A stretch of 64,000 nt of DNA from Rhynchopus euleeides. Taxonomy: Eukaryota > Euglenozoa > Diplonemea > Diplonemida > Diplonemidae. The notes beneath the pieces are model-generated. The model saw nothing but the letters and a program-made list of their open reading frames with translations. It had not been told where the DNA came from and made no database searches. Where the stretch lies: positions 744,001 to 808,000 of the forward strand of contig OY723237.1 of the NCBI GenBank assembly GCA_963210315.1, given 5' to 3'. Position numbers and translations under genes: made by a program. Shown piece by piece: positions 18,971-29,394 of this stretch (its first letter is position 1; each line of letters begins with the position of its first letter).

Positions 18971-19236
18971 GTAGTCCAGAGTCCGGGGAAACTGACAGAA
19001 GCAAAACAAGCCCCTCCCCATCCCTCTTCCACCTTCCCCCCGCATAATTTTACCCCCCACGCCAGTAGACTGTAACTATATCATGGGAAAAATGGATGAA
19101 AATAGGTGAAAAGACTCCCGCTAGGGGGAGTCAGACTCCCCCTAGCGGGAGTCTGGACTCCCGCTAGCGGGAGTCTTTGACACCCTCTCAGACTCCCGCT
19201 CCCAGACTCCCGCTAGGGCCGCTGGAGTCCACCGTG

Positions 19237-20942
19237 CAAAAAAAAGCGTTTATCTTACTCCACCAAAATTTTCGTTACTCCTATTAATCTCCTAGGAGGG
19301 TGTATGATTTTCCGGATTTTCCTGTTTTTTCCCGATTTTCCGAAAAATTTGCCACTGGTTGACACAAGGGCGAATTTCGAGAAAAATCCGAAAATCAGGA
19401 AAAATCAGGTTTTTTTCGGATTTCCGGGATGGTCACCATACACCCTCCGGAAAAAAATCCGAAATTTTTGGGTCGAAAAAAAATTTTTTTTTCTGACCCG
19501 AAAATCTGTGTCTGCGGACTGCCACACTGTGAAAAATCGGAAAATTTCCGAAAAAAGTCGAAAATTTTGGCCTTTCCTGGCCTATGTGGTCCCAAAGGGC
19601 CCGGGTTGCCCGGATTTTCACCCAAAAACACCCCAAAAATTTTTCCGCCGCCCTTCGGGCGGCGGATTGGCCGCCTTCGGCGGCGTCGTCGTTTCACTCT
19701 GTACGAAGGACGTCGGTAAAGCCGAGCCCTTTGTACAACCGTTTCACTTCGACTTCTTTTCGGCTGTCTGTTTGTTTGCGTTTCCAGTCCCGTGCCTGTC
19801 TGTCGTCCGGACGCCCTGTTTTTATGGTTTTCTCCTGTTGCTCCGTCACGGCGCCTCATGTTCTGGGGTTGCACGTGTTCTTCTCGCTGTTGCGGCGCTG
19901 CCTGAAAGAACCCCCGTCCGCCCCTCTCGGCTCCATCTCCGAGTGCCTACCTCGTTCTGTCCGCGTTCCCTAGGAGGTACAGAGAGACCCCCTCTCCCCG
20001 CCGAGCATCTCAGAAGATGCCGTGTCCCGCATCCAAATGTAGTTGCAGGTGCCCTCGGTTGCGGTGTTGTAGCGCAGTCCGCGCCGGTCGGAGGCCACAC
20101 GCCACTCTGGAGTGCCTCCCACCGTCTGAGACCCCGGGCCCCCCATGGGCTGGGGGGGCCTTCCATCGGCATGGCAATGCCTACCAGGTGTCGGACGCGA
20201 TTCCGACTGTAAAGTGTCACAGTCTGTGGCTCGTCGATGCCAAGATCCTCGTTACGGTCCGATGAAACTGGGTGTTATTCGGAGCCCTACAACTGCAACA
20301 CGGGAGGCTTGACAACCGGCTCCTGATGCAGGGAACGTATGCTGCAATTTTATCTGCGTTCATGCAGGCGTTGCCCCGCCTGCAAGGTGACCGTCTTTTG
20401 CTGTCCTCAGGTGTACCGTACCCTGAATGGGAACGGGAAGAACGTTCCTCTCGGGCATGCTACGTTGTCGAAAACTTTGCGATACACGGCCAGCTTCCTC
20501 GTGGCCTCATGTTCTTCTGTCCCTTCTGTTGTGATGCGTCTCATGGATGTGCCCTGCAGGGCTTCCACACAGTGTCGAGGAGTGATCCTCGCACGGAAAA
20601 ACAATTGGCTTGGTCTTCCCGCTTTCGGGCTCCCGTCTCCGAGAGCCCAGCACAGTTTTGAGTCGGACCTGGGATAGCGGTTCGAACGGGAATTTCGGGC
20701 CGAACCCTGAAATTCTCCAACACCCCATATCGCACCTGAGACGCGGCTTCCTTATCTGAGGGGCCGCGTCCAAATACACGGACTTTGCTAAACTGGACCC
20801 AACTCCCCACACTCTTTTTTTGGCCATTTTTCCAAAAAATCCCCCCATTTTTTACAAAATTTTACAGAATTTACAGTTCGTTATACATCCTCCTTATACG
20901 CCTATTACAAGGGGGGGGGGTCTTCTATTTAGCCCCCCCCAG
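19237..20942. other. Right arm of the CTGGGGGG element; no gene recognised
   Basis: Contains a small fold-back (19295-19448, ends GGAGGGTGTATG and its inverse), strongly AT-skewed homopolymeric DNA, and two adjacent TTCG hairpins (about 19647-19685: GCCGCCCTTCGGGCGGC, GCCGCCTTCGGCGGC). Frames at 19304-20212 and 20272-20661 have no recognisable protein character. Confidence 0.5.
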
Positions 20943-20944
20943 TA

Positions 20945-23032
20945 GGGCTATGATGGGAAGGAAACGCGTTTCCATCGAAAAATCGAAAATAACATAGTGT
21001 CATAACGGCCGTCATGGAGGGAGTGGATTTTCTGAGAATTCACTACCTCAGTTCCCGCTACCGAAATATAAAAACGGCCGTTTTCATGTTTTGTTGGCGA
21101 AAAAACGGCCGTTTTTTTCCCCCTCCTATTTTCCTTTGGAGATTCGCCTCCTGCTTACCGTACCGAGCTGAGGAAACACACTTGACAACTCCCTGATGCC
21201 TGCACATGACATTGGGCACTGCGATTCTCTGTCGACTGTACAAAGAAAAATGGCTTCCGCCCTGCCTGTCGCTCGACAAGCAGCAGACACCCGAGAGCAG
21301 AGAGGAGTGTAGCAGCCCGGTTCGCCCCCGGGTTGTCCCAGAAATCCAGCACACCCTCGGAACGTGGTGGCCTAGTCGTAGATCACCCAGGCCCTGCTCG
21401 TGACCTCCCCGAAACAGAGGGGAGGTGGCACCGGAGTTCTGACACCCCTACGACTCATGCGGCCGTACGCGCTCGGGCACAGACGGCGGACCGCAAACCA
21501 GAAGGACTTCCCTGATTCCGTGCCGTCCCACCTTCTGCGCATGCGGTCGCCAGCCCAGGCCAGCTCCCCTGCCAGGGGCACGGGGGGGTCGTACTTCCCC
21601 ACGTCAGACACTTTCTCGATGACATTCTCAATGTCGGTGTACACTGCGTCGACAGGGGCACGCCGTTGGCACACCCAGCTGCGCATCGCAGTACTTCTGG
21701 AGCAGCGATGCGAGGGGTGCCGTCAGGCGGACGGCGGCCTGCAGGTGGGACTCCAGCCCAGCGATTTCGTGGGCATCTCTGCCAACCGCAGAAGCGACGC
21801 ACACGTAGCAGGGCCGCTCCTGCAGCGGGCCCGGAAGATTGTATAAATGCCCGGGGACGTGGTGCAAGGTGCAGATCCACTCAAGCGGTGCAGGTAGTGT
21901 GTGTCGGAGAGAAGCGGGATCGCACGGCCGGTGGTGCCGTCTTGCTCGCCTGCTTCTCCCTCTCAGCTGCGTCAGAGATGTGGCACAGCACATCCTTCAG
22001 CGCCAGTGCGGTCGTGAACCCATCCAGCTGGTGCTGCATATTGCCCGGGATGATCGCCCGTGCCTTCGGGAATAAATCAGCGAAGGCGGTGTCCTTCTCA
22101 TCCGGGGTGCTGTCGCCGAGATCAAGGGAAAGCTCTGTCGGAAGAGCCCTGATGCCAGTGAGCGACACCCACCTCTGCCTGCACGGTCATCCACGACACA
22201 CGTGCCTAGATCGGCCGCAACCATGTTCAGCCCCTCCTCGGGACACACTTCTTGACAGCATCATGCACCATGCCAGCCGGTGATCCGGTGAACAACGCAC
22301 CCCGATCCGAAGTTGCAAGCCTGCCACTGAGGGTATCGCACTCCGACAGCGCCAGCTGTTTCCCTGGCTCTGCACTTTCAACGCTGCGTTCTTCTTCTTC
22401 TTGATATGGCGCGGTCCGTCAAAGTGGTCCACAAAGTCTGAACTCTTCGCATCATACTTGAAGGCGCACTCACAATGCTTGCTGCAGGGTATCCCTTGCA
22501 GTGGGGAGGCACTCCTGGCGGTGGGATCTCGCCTGCTGACCCACGCCCCATACAAAATTCCCAGGTAAAAAAAACGGCCGTTTTTTAAAATGCTGAAAAT
22601 CAGCGGCCGTTTTTGCAAGTCCACAAAATACAAGGGATTTTTTAAAACGGCCGCTATGCAACCATGAAATAAGGAAACGGAAACGGAAACGTTTCCTTAT
22701 TTTGAGGAAACGCCCCCTTTGCACTGGGAAAACAGGGGAAACAACACACGTTGACCACAGTCGCTTGGACTTCCCCTGGTCTGACAGGATCTCCGGACCG
22801 GTCCACACTGAAGCCGCGCTTCTTCGAAGCCTTGGGGGCGGGTTTGGGTGGCCTGTTCCTTCGGTGTGGTAGCCCTTTGTTCGTGCTAGTGTGTGCTGAT
22901 AACTTTTCCAGTGCAAAATACACAGGCGTTTCCTTCGGAAGGAAACGCGTTTCCTTCCCGAAATCGAAAATATGGAAACGGAAACGGGAACGGAAACGGA
23001 AACGTTTCCACGTTTCCTTCCCATCATAGCCC
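20945..23032 (-). mobile_element. TIR element R (GGGCTATGATGGGAAGG ends) with decayed gene
   Basis: Ends GGGCTATGATGGGAAGGAAA and their inverse are flanked by TA on both sides (20943-20944, 23033-23034). Inside each end lie GGAAACGCGTTTCC-rich repeats and then ACGGCCGTTTT palindromes (21073-21115; 22567-22620). The left TA is also the right flank of the CTGGGGGG element. The central region carries a broken minus-strand gene. Confidence 0.65.
21372..22560 (-). pseudogene. Broken gene inside element R, possible zinc-finger transposase relic
   Basis: Minus-strand pieces in different frames read as one decayed protein. The first (22187-22633 frame) has CSKHCECAFKYDAKSSDF followed by DHFDGPRHIKKKK, a C...H...H pattern like BED or matrin-type fingers near the N-terminus of many transposases. 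Then TGIRALPTELSLDLGD and LVFPKARA-like segments (21881-22168), then HEIAGLESHLQAAVRLTAP (21628-21993) and a C-terminal piece to 21372. Frameshifts separate them. Assignment to a transposase is inference. Confidence 0.35.
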
Positions 23033-23034
23033 TA

Positions 23035-23688
23035 GGGGGGGGGGGGGGGTGTGGCCTCCTGCGGTGGGGGGTGGGGGGTGGGGTGGAATACAACATTTCT
23101 TTTTGGAAAGGCTCGTGATAAATGTGACAAAAGGTGGTGGGGTGGGGTGGGGTGGGGGTAGATTATCTCTTTCCGACACACACACCCTTCGGCCCCCCCC
23201 CCCCCCACCCCGCCTGGCATGACGCAACGCGTGATTCAATTTGTATCATATAGCAGCAGTGCAGGTGTGTGAAGGGCGGCCCTCCCCCACCCCCTCCCCT
23301 TTTGGCTGGGCTTGTTTGGAAAAACATCCCGGGGGAGCTGTAGTAACCCCCCCCCCCCCCCCCCGCACGAGCTCTGGGCAGAGTGCCTGTGGCACCTGTG
23401 AAAAGGCATGGCACCAACCCACCAACACTCCCCCTCCCCCCCCCCTCCCCCTCTCCTCGACAGAACCGCCCCACACAGCCACGACAGCTAGTTGTGCGAG
23501 TCGATGATCGCTCCTCTCGAAGAACTCTCTCTCTCCCTCTCCCGAGAATTGCTTGACAACGTGCCGCGTGGCGTGCTGCCCCCCCTGAAGCTCCAGCCCA
23601 GGGGGACCGCTTAAAAACCCACTCAAAGTCGTAGATTCGGCCTTCCAACAACGACACCCTCCCCTGGCAGGCCTCGTCTCTCTCGCCA
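23035..23688. other. Homopolymer-rich spacer
   Basis: Several G- or C-runs of ten or more bases (near 23034-23050, 23197, 23349) and G/T- or C-rich low complexity. Long frames here are poly-Gly or poly-Pro artefacts. It is the 3' flank of the gene at 23689. Confidence 0.5.
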
Positions 23689-24642
23689 CTACTCAGCCCC
23701 TGCATGGTCCTCCGACAGCAGCGCACCCCCTGCAGACTCGTAATGCTTGCGGAAGTGCCGCCGCGTGGAGTGGTGCGGCACCACCGGGATTGCAGGGTTC
23801 GCCGACACGGGGAGCATGGTGTCGTTCAGCTTCTGATTCGCCACCTGCGCCACCAGCGAGTAGTACACCTTCTTCAGCCGCAGCCGCGCCGCGGGGTTCT
23901 GCCGGGCGAACTCCGCCAGCGCCTCCAGCTCGCCGCCGCACGCCGCCTCCCCTGTCAGCCGCACAGCCTCCTCCGCAGCGTGCCGCTCGGAGTCGAGCTC
24001 CTGCCTCAGCTCCTTGCAGCGCGTCAGGATGCTGCGCACCCTCGACGACCTCCCACAGCTCCCCGAGGGCCCCCCGCCCGAGCCGACAGAAGGGGCCAGC
24101 TGCATGCACTGCTTGTGGAGCATCACGTCATCCCACTCCTGCGCGCAGGCAGCGGCGCCGCCGATATCTTCCGACGCCGGACGCAGAGGCGGCGGGTGGG
24201 CCCTGGAGCTGCTCGCGACAGACATGCCTGACACGTCCTGCGAGCTGCAACAGCTGGGCGGGCGGATGGCGCTGCGCCTTCCGTGCTTTGCAGCGGGGGT
24301 GGTGGTGGTGGCTGCGGCGACGAGGTTGCCTCTGCCGGGTGCGGGTGTGGTGCGCGCCCCTGTCCCGGCGGTCAGCCCGAGGCCCCCCAGCTTGCTCAGG
24401 TCGGGCCGCCCGCCCCCCATCGCCTGCTGGACGACCCTCCGCTGCACGGCAGTCACGATGTGGTTTCCGATCCTGTCCCTCTCCGTGCTGCTGACGGAGC
24501 GTGCCGTGCTCTCGCTCGAGGCGCCGAAGCGGAGCCTCGCTGCGCCGAAGTCGCGCTGCAGCACCCGGGCACCGTCGTGGTAGGACCCCGGCTTCCGCTT
24601 GCCGCGGTCTGCAGGGATCTCGCAGGATATCGACTTCATCAT
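23689..24642 (-). CDS. Unknown host protein with C-terminal helical segment
   Basis: 317 aa, starting at the first of two adjacent ATGs (MMKSISCEIPADRG). The N-terminal 170 residues are polar and probably disordered (Thr/Ala/Ser/Pro-rich). A helical, partly coiled region follows (RSILTRCKELRQELDSERHA, AEFARQNPAARLRLKKVYY), then a basic C-terminus (STRRHFRKHYESAGG). High GC at third positions and the minus orientation match neighbouring host genes. No membrane segment, signal peptide or enzyme motif is visible. Not recognised; a cytoplasmic or cytoskeletal role is only a guess. Confidence 0.6.
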   Translation of the reverse strand: MMKSISCEIPADRGKRKPGSYHDGARVLQRDFGAARLRFGASSESTARSVSSTERDRIGNHIVTAVQRRVVQQAMGGGRPDLSKLGGLGLTAGTGARTTPAPGRGNLVAAATTTTPAAKHGRRSAIRPPSCCSSQDVSGMSVASSSRAHPPPLRPASEDIGGAAACAQEWDDVMLHKQCMQLAPSVGSGGGPSGSCGRSSRVRSILTRCKELRQELDSERHAAEEAVRLTGEAACGGELEALAEFARQNPAARLRLKKVYYSLVAQVANQKLNDTMLPVSANPAIPVVPHHSTRRHFRKHYESAGGALLSEDHAGAE

Positions 24643-26213
24643 TGCAGGGTGGGCGGCGGCCTAGTGGGGCGTGGTGGTGGTGGTGGTGGTGGGGGGGCCA
24701 CCAGATACTAGAGAAAAAAGGAGCAGCTGCCCGAGCTCAGCCGGGGTGCTCGAAAAACCGTTCCAGCTGATGGGGGAGGGGAGGGAATAGGAATCTGTCT
24801 GTTGTCACTGTTGATGAATTCTGCGTGCGGGGACCGGAGAGCTGAAGAGCCGGGACAGCACGAAAGAGCCTGATGAAGGGCGTTGTAGTGGTGTCTCGTC
24901 TCCGTCCCTTCCAACCTCACCTCAGTGAGTGGAGTCTTCTTGATGATTGAGCGCCTGTGCACTAAACAAAGGTAGTACTGGTGGCCCCCCAAGTCGCACT
25001 CTACGAGTGCTCTAACAAGTTAGCTAGGATGGTGGTGGTGGTGGTGGTGGTTATGGCCAACAGGGGGCGATGGGGGAGGCACCGGGGCGAGGCAGCGACA
25101 GGGAGGCTCCAGGCCCCACTCCAAGGGGTACAAGAAAGAGGGGTTACAGGGGGGGCGTTGAACCGATCGAGCCTGGCTTCAGATATCACAGGTATTGTGG
25201 ATCACGATGGGGGGGGGGGGGGTTGCTCCTGCTGGTATCCGGACGACTGGGGGGCAGACGGGACATGATGACGGAATGACGGGTTGGGATCACTGACACG
25301 TATACGGCAGAACCGTGCCTGCAGTCGCGTGAAGTGGCCCGGGGGATGGAAGCTGGCAACAATGGAACTGGGGTGGGGGGTGGGGGCGCGAGGTGGTTCC
25401 GCGCAGCATCACGGAGACACGGAGAGGGAAATGTGGCAGTTTCCCTGCCAGTCTCAATCTCACGGTTCGGCTTATGCGCCACAGCTTACGCCCCCCTGCG
25501 GAGGTAGGGGTGTGTGTTAAGCGGCTGCTCCTGCAGGCGTCGTTCCCACTGACACCTGTCAGGATGGGGGCACAACAGACGGAACAGAACGGAAAGACAG
25601 GATCGGAATCACTCACACGTATACGGCAGCATGCTTGCACTGGGTTGTTGTACAGAGCAGTGTCTGCAGTCGCGTTAAGTAACTCGGGGAACCAGAGAAT
25701 GTGCGCTGGCAACAAGCAGCTGGGATGGGGGTTCCGTGGAGCATCTGGAGACACACAAAAGGGAAACGCGGAAGCTTCGCTGCCAGTCTCAATCTCACTT
25801 GGGTTTGGTCTGTGCGGTGCAGCTTGCACACCCCCCCGCCTTGGAGGTGGGTGGGTGTGGAGCGGCTGAGCGAGTGAGTGAGTGAGCCCTGACAGGCGAC
25901 TCTTTCCTCCGACATGAGTGCCAAAGAAAGAACAGACAGCACCCTCCCGTGGTGCAGGGGAAGCAGGCCCTTCAGCCTGATGCAATGCTACTGACGCGCT
26001 GCACACCACAACCACCAACACCAGCAGTGTCGGTCAGTCGGGAGGCGCGTTCGGTAGTGTCGTGCTCATATCGCGTAGGGCGCGACATGGGCACAGGGCA
26101 AGATGCATCACAAAGCAGGGGTGGTGCACGGGAGGGTGATCGGCAGGACGCCAGATAACGGAGGGTTGGAGTGATGTGGAAGGAACGAAAACACTACGAG
26201 AAACACTTGGCCT
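24643..26213. other. Gene-free stretch with GTG repeats and a duplicated block
   Basis: (GTG)n/(GGT)n runs occur at about 24671-24695 and 25029-25050 and a G-run at about 25209. The 25262-25910 interval is a diverged tandem duplication. No frame looks like protein on either strand. Confidence 0.5.
25262..25910. repeat. Diverged tandem duplication, about 330 bp per unit
   Basis: The units share TCACNNACACGTATACGGCAG, CTGCAGTCGCGT, GCTGGCAACAA, GCATC..GGAGACAC, CTGCCAGTCTCAATCTCAC and a following Cys/Pro-rich-looking tail, in the same order with gaps (about 25285-25560 and 25605-25900). Confidence 0.65.
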
Positions 26214-26424
26214 CTATGCTGTGAGTGTTGCATTGGACGCTTCCACCACAAAACATAAGTAAACCATAACAAGAGAGGCCAGCAGCAGTCCCGAGCCCAT
26301 CGCGTTCCTCGTAGCAGTTCCCGTACCACACAAGTGTGCTATGTGTACAAACATACAACTTTCTTTGTGCGATCTGAACGTTCTGGTCTTTCGACTTTGC
26401 GTCCACACGATACGAATTGCAATT

Positions 26425-27060
26425 GCCAGGCGACGCATGCGCAAAACCTTGTTTCCCGCCCTGAAGGAGAAGAACCGCCGTGACTCAGCAGGGAGCTCCA
26501 GCTGGAAAAAAAAATTGGCAAAGTCAAAGTCGCAGAAAAGGGTGTTGCGCATCATGGTGTCGATGATCTCGGCGTAGGACGGGAGGTGGCACGGAGGCAG
26601 GGACACAGACGCCAGACACAGGTTCAGCTGCTTGCAACTCAGGATAAAGCGCAGGAAACCCGCCCGCTTCTTTGCGACGGTGAATGCCCCCGAGTAGAGG
26701 GGCCTCGGTGAGGCTTTAGAATCCTGTCGAGGCGCTGGTTCGGCGATGTGCCCGTTCAGAAGGTCCGGCACCAGAGGCGTGAGGAGTGCGTTCGTGGGGC
26801 CCCGCATCCTACCACTCTGTTCCGTTGCATGCTGCTTCAGAAAGTCTGGGGAGATACATCGGAAGTGTCGGGCTAGGTCGGGGAAATCAGCGAGGAGGGT
26901 CGAGGTATCGATGGGGTCCGAGGGCGCAGGGCTGATCTGGCCATCATAACAGGCTTTTGGAGCGCGCGTGCCGCTAGTCGAATCAAACCAGGCCGCCGCA
27001 TAGTCGTACCCCCGGAGCAGCCGGGTCAGCGTGACAGCCACTCCGTCGCCCCCGCTGACA
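26425..27060 (-). pseudogene. Reverse transcriptase, truncated
   Basis: The frame is open to 28043 but RT character begins around 27060, just after the recombinase. Visible are SGAFTVAKKRAGFLRFILSC, SLPPCHLPSYAEIID and motif A LFCDFDFANFFFQLEL, then SRRFFSFRAGNKVLRMRRLA; homology is lost at about 26425, just before the conserved MGW/priming-grip region. The remaining frame down to 26214 is unrelated. Without motif C and RNase H it cannot be functional. Confidence 0.75.
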
Positions 27061-27964
27061 CCACCGTTGAGCCCCACGTGGTTCGATCCGTGTACTGCCG
27101 GGTTGTCTCCACGTTGCGATGGCGGCCCAGGGCCTGGGCTCCCTGCTCTCCTGCTATCTCTGCCGTGTGGGAGAGGGTGGCGTGTCGTACGAGGTGGGGC
27201 GTCACCCCGAGGTGGGTCTTCGTAAAGCTGAGGTATGTCCGGTACTCCAACTCGGGGAACACGTAGCCCTCGGGGGTTGTGCTTCCCACCCTGTTGAGGA
27301 GACTGCTCGCCACCTCCGCCGATCGGGGAAAGCTCAGTGTTTGTCCGAGGGACTTGCGATCTGTCTTGCCGCCCGCCAGGGTGATCACGATCCTCTCCCC
27401 CTGCACCCGCACATGCTTCGCCCGAAGCCGGACCAGGTCCACAAACCGTGCACCGATACTGACCTGAAGCAGCAGGGCGTGATGATCGACTGTCTGGCCC
27501 GACCTCGCTGCACTGAGGATGGTAGCCACCGGGGGTGTCGCTGCCCGCTTGGCCTCCAGCCGGTCGAACTCTTTGAACAGGGGGCTCAGGCCCTTCGTGT
27601 ACGCCGACACCTGACCCACCCGTGCCATTCTGTAGAACGTAATTGCCTGATTTGCTGACGAGGCCTGGAAGTGGCCCTGTTGCATCTTCCATTCCACCCA
27701 CATCAGATACGCCATGTCGTTGCCAATGGTGGGATCGTGGGCCTGAAGGGTGCTCCGAAAGGCATCCGCCCTCTTCAGCACCGAGAGGAAAGGCTGAGGG
27801 GAGGCGTATGCGCTGCGTATCCTCTTCAACGTCAGGTCCTTCAGATCCTCGATCGCGTCCGGTTCGATCCCTTCTTTCTTTCGCGACTTGATACGGTCGA
27901 AGACCGGCCGCCACTGCTCGTACACAGGGGGAGGGGGGGGAGGGTTTGCCAGGGTTGGAGTCAT
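27026..27964 (-). CDS. Tyrosine recombinase of the second VIPER-like element
   Basis: 312 aa from ATG at 27964. Catalytic residues are complete: Arg173 (GARFVDLVRL), Lys in GGKTDRKS, His257-x-x-Arg260 (HLVRHATLS), His282 (LGRHRNVETT) and Tyr291 (RQYTD). It has less than obvious similarity to the recombinase at 14209-15207 outside these motifs, so the two elements are old relatives. The frame is intact although the downstream RT is truncated, so this protein could still be made. Confidence 0.88.
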   Translation of the reverse strand: MTPTLANPPPPPPVYEQWRPVFDRIKSRKKEGIEPDAIEDLKDLTLKRIRSAYASPQPFLSVLKRADAFRSTLQAHDPTIGNDMAYLMWVEWKMQQGHFQASSANQAITFYRMARVGQVSAYTKGLSPLFKEFDRLEAKRAATPPVATILSAARSGQTVDHHALLLQVSIGARFVDLVRLRAKHVRVQGERIVITLAGGKTDRKSLGQTLSFPRSAEVASSLLNRVGSTTPEGYVFPELEYRTYLSFTKTHLGVTPHLVRHATLSHTAEIAGEQGAQALGRHRNVETTRQYTDRTTWGSTVVSAGATEWLSR

Positions 27965-28052
27965 GCACGGGGCGGGGGGATGGAGTTGGGGGGGTGGGGG
28001 GAGGGGTTGAGGGGAGGGGAGGGAGGGACAAGGAGGGAGGCACAGGCGGCTG

Positions 28053-29090
28053 TCACTTTCCCGCCTGCCGAGGGCCCCTGTTGTTGAACAGCTGGATGGG
28101 GCGCCTCTGCGGGTAGGGGTTGCTGCGGTGTTGATGGTGGGGCGGCGGGGGTGCAGGCTTCGCCTCCTTTGCCTCCTTTGCCTTCAGGTCGCTCGCTGCG
28201 ACTGCCCGTGCGTCTCCTTCAATTCGAACCTGCCATTCCGCAGAGAACTTGGTCCAAGCCATGCGCTTGGCCTTGTCCTCGTAGTGTCTCCTCGCCCCCA
28301 AACCGAGCGAACCCAGTTTGATGGCTTGGAGGGTCACTACATTTTTATGCAACAGCTCCATGGCCGTGCTGTCTGGGGCCGCCCCGTCCCGGCACATCCT
28401 GAATCCCAAATCCAGGTTGTCGAATGCCGTAAGGCCTTCCCGCACATGGAAAGCGTTGGGGTCGCCATTCTGCAGGCCCGACTCGTTGAACGACACCGCA
28501 CACTTGGAGCGCAGCATCATCCGCCCGGCCTCGCTCTGCACCGCAGACGTCCACGTGACAACCCGCTGGATGTCAATGGCACCCACATCACGGCTAGCCC
28601 TGTCCCGGCGCAGCTCAGCCTCCAGGTTGGTCACCTTCCTCACCATGAGGAGGATCACTTCCTTCAGCCTCTGCGAGTCCATGTCATACAGGAACTCCAG
28701 GTTTCCCCATCCCTCAGTATTGTGGCCGGCACCATCAGGGTGCACAGTCACTGGTGGGAGGAGCCCCGCCTCCGGGCGGGGCTCGCTCTTGGACCCCTCA
28801 TGGATCCAAGAGCAGACGGGGCACACACGCCTCCCGTCCTCCCTGGCCACCTGGAACGCCCGCAGCGTTCCTTCCGGGAGGAGCTGTTCCATACAGCTGG
28901 TGTACTCCCCGAGGCCACACACCGCACAGTTCCCTGCAACCGGCCCATCATGGGCGGTGGTGCATTCGGGGAACGCGCACCCTTCCTTAGGTGCCACCGG
29001 CTCGTACCCGTTCACCAATTGGAGGGGCATCAGGTTGTCTACATCGATGTCGCGCACCCTGAAGCGCTCGGCAGTCCTTGGGGCAGCCAT
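28053..29090 (-). CDS. Gag-like protein of the second VIPER-like element
   Basis: 345 aa from ATG at 29090 (MAAPRTAERFRV). The N-terminal module CAFPEC-x11-CAVC-x7-C-x23-CPVC, with TAH after the second Cys, has almost the same spacing as the gag-like protein at 13207-14187. The middle is helical and charged (LKEVILLMVRKVTNLEAELR). The C-terminus is basic and His/Pro-rich (PPPPHHQHRSNPYPQRR), consistent with nucleic-acid binding. The recombinase starts 88 bp downstream. The frame is intact. Confidence 0.8.
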   Translation of the reverse strand: MAAPRTAERFRVRDIDVDNLMPLQLVNGYEPVAPKEGCAFPECTTAHDGPVAGNCAVCGLGEYTSCMEQLLPEGTLRAFQVAREDGRRVCPVCSWIHEGSKSEPRPEAGLLPPVTVHPDGAGHNTEGWGNLEFLYDMDSQRLKEVILLMVRKVTNLEAELRRDRASRDVGAIDIQRVVTWTSAVQSEAGRMMLRSKCAVSFNESGLQNGDPNAFHVREGLTAFDNLDLGFRMCRDGAAPDSTAMELLHKNVVTLQAIKLGSLGLGARRHYEDKAKRMAWTKFSAEWQVRIEGDARAVAASDLKAKEAKEAKPAPPPPHHQHRSNPYPQRRPIQLFNNRGPRQAGK

Positions 29091-29227
29091 CGTGTGAGTG
29101 CGAGTGTGTGTGTTTGGGGGGGAAAATGTGTTGCACAAGCGGATCTTTTTGTTTGTGCGCACCTGTACGTGTATGGGTGTCCATACGTGCGCTGCCAACA
29201 GTCTTTTTTACCGTGACCTGAGCAGGT

Positions 29228-29390
29228 TATAGCAAAAAACTTTGTGTCTGCAAATCAGGAAGGGGAGAGAAGAACCAGCGGGGTATTCGTCGCGAGCACA
29301 CCCCACACGCCTGCTGCGGGTGTGTGTGTCCTGCATGATCTGCATAGAAAAGTTTACTGCGTTGTTAGCACAACTCCAAAACAAATACCG
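29228..29390 (-). repeat. A-type repeat of the second VIPER-like element
   Basis: The block from TTTGTGTCTGCAAATCAG to GTTGTTAGCACAACTCCAA lies just 5' of the gag-like ORF. Close copies occur at about 59448-59605 and, lacking the first part, about 59918-60020. The position fits A1 of a split-direct-repeat element; the distant copies would be remnants of other insertions. Confidence 0.7.
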
Positions 29391-29394
29391 TATA

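Larger units (their letters stand above)
10967..19236 (+). mobile_element. CACGGTGG element, 8.27 kb, with ORF1, ORF2 and a nested retroelement
   Basis: The ends are CACGGTGGACTCCAGC and its exact inverse, flanked by CA on both sides (10965-10966, 19237-19238). Both subterminal regions are dense in palindromic GACTCCCGCTAGCGGGAGTC-like units, and both carry a CACCTATTTTCA-type sequence next to the coding interior. Without the nested retroelement (12382-17187) it is about 3.46 kb and encodes ORF1 (11200-12201) and ORF2 (17209-18970). A second copy lies inverted at 38083-40431 and an internally deleted derivative at 60828-61035. Termini of the form CAC.G recall CACTA/Mirage/Chapaev or Transib transposons, but the 2-bp duplications (TA or CA) do not fit Transib. 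Assignment is open. Confidence 0.75.
10405..20942. mobile_element. Candidate 10.5-kb element with CTGGGGGGGGC ends
   Basis: The left end reads TA|CTGGGGGGGGCTAAATAG and the right end is its exact inverse followed by TA, a 21-bp terminal inverted repeat. With the internal CACGGTGG element (10967-19236) removed, about 2.27 kb remains, with no convincing gene. The same terminal style bounds the 363-bp element at 30271-30633. The two ends could instead belong to separate deleted copies, because homology stops after about 21 bp. Confidence 0.45.
26214..29390 (-). mobile_element. Second VIPER-like retroelement, 3'-truncated
   Basis: On the minus strand: A1-type repeat (about 29228-29390), gag-like ORF (28053-29090), tyrosine recombinase (27026-27964), then a reverse-transcriptase frame that stops resembling RT near 26425, before the catalytic motif C. 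No RNase H or B1A2B2 end remains next to it; the DNA beyond (26272-26335) matches a segment at about 58849-58915. It is a different family from the element at 12382-17187 but has the same gene order. Confidence 0.8.

Noticed and set aside
19080-19236. GACTCCCGCTAGCGGGAGTC units as centromere or telomere satellite
   Set aside because: They occur only as subterminal arrays of the CACGGTGG elements (also 10967-11090, 38095-38210, 40310-40430, 60880-61015).
10967-19236. Transib/RAG-like identity from the CAC.GTG terminus
   Set aside because: Transib elements make 5-bp GC-rich duplications; every copy here shows 2-bp TA or CA. Kept only as a possible distant relation.
20945-23032. hAT identity for element R
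   Set aside because: The TAGGG-like end and zinc finger suggested hAT, but the flanks show TA on both sides and no 8-bp duplication.
28128-29216. 362-aa plus-strand frame
   Set aside because: Antisense of the second gag-like protein, which has the conserved Cys module and the right context.
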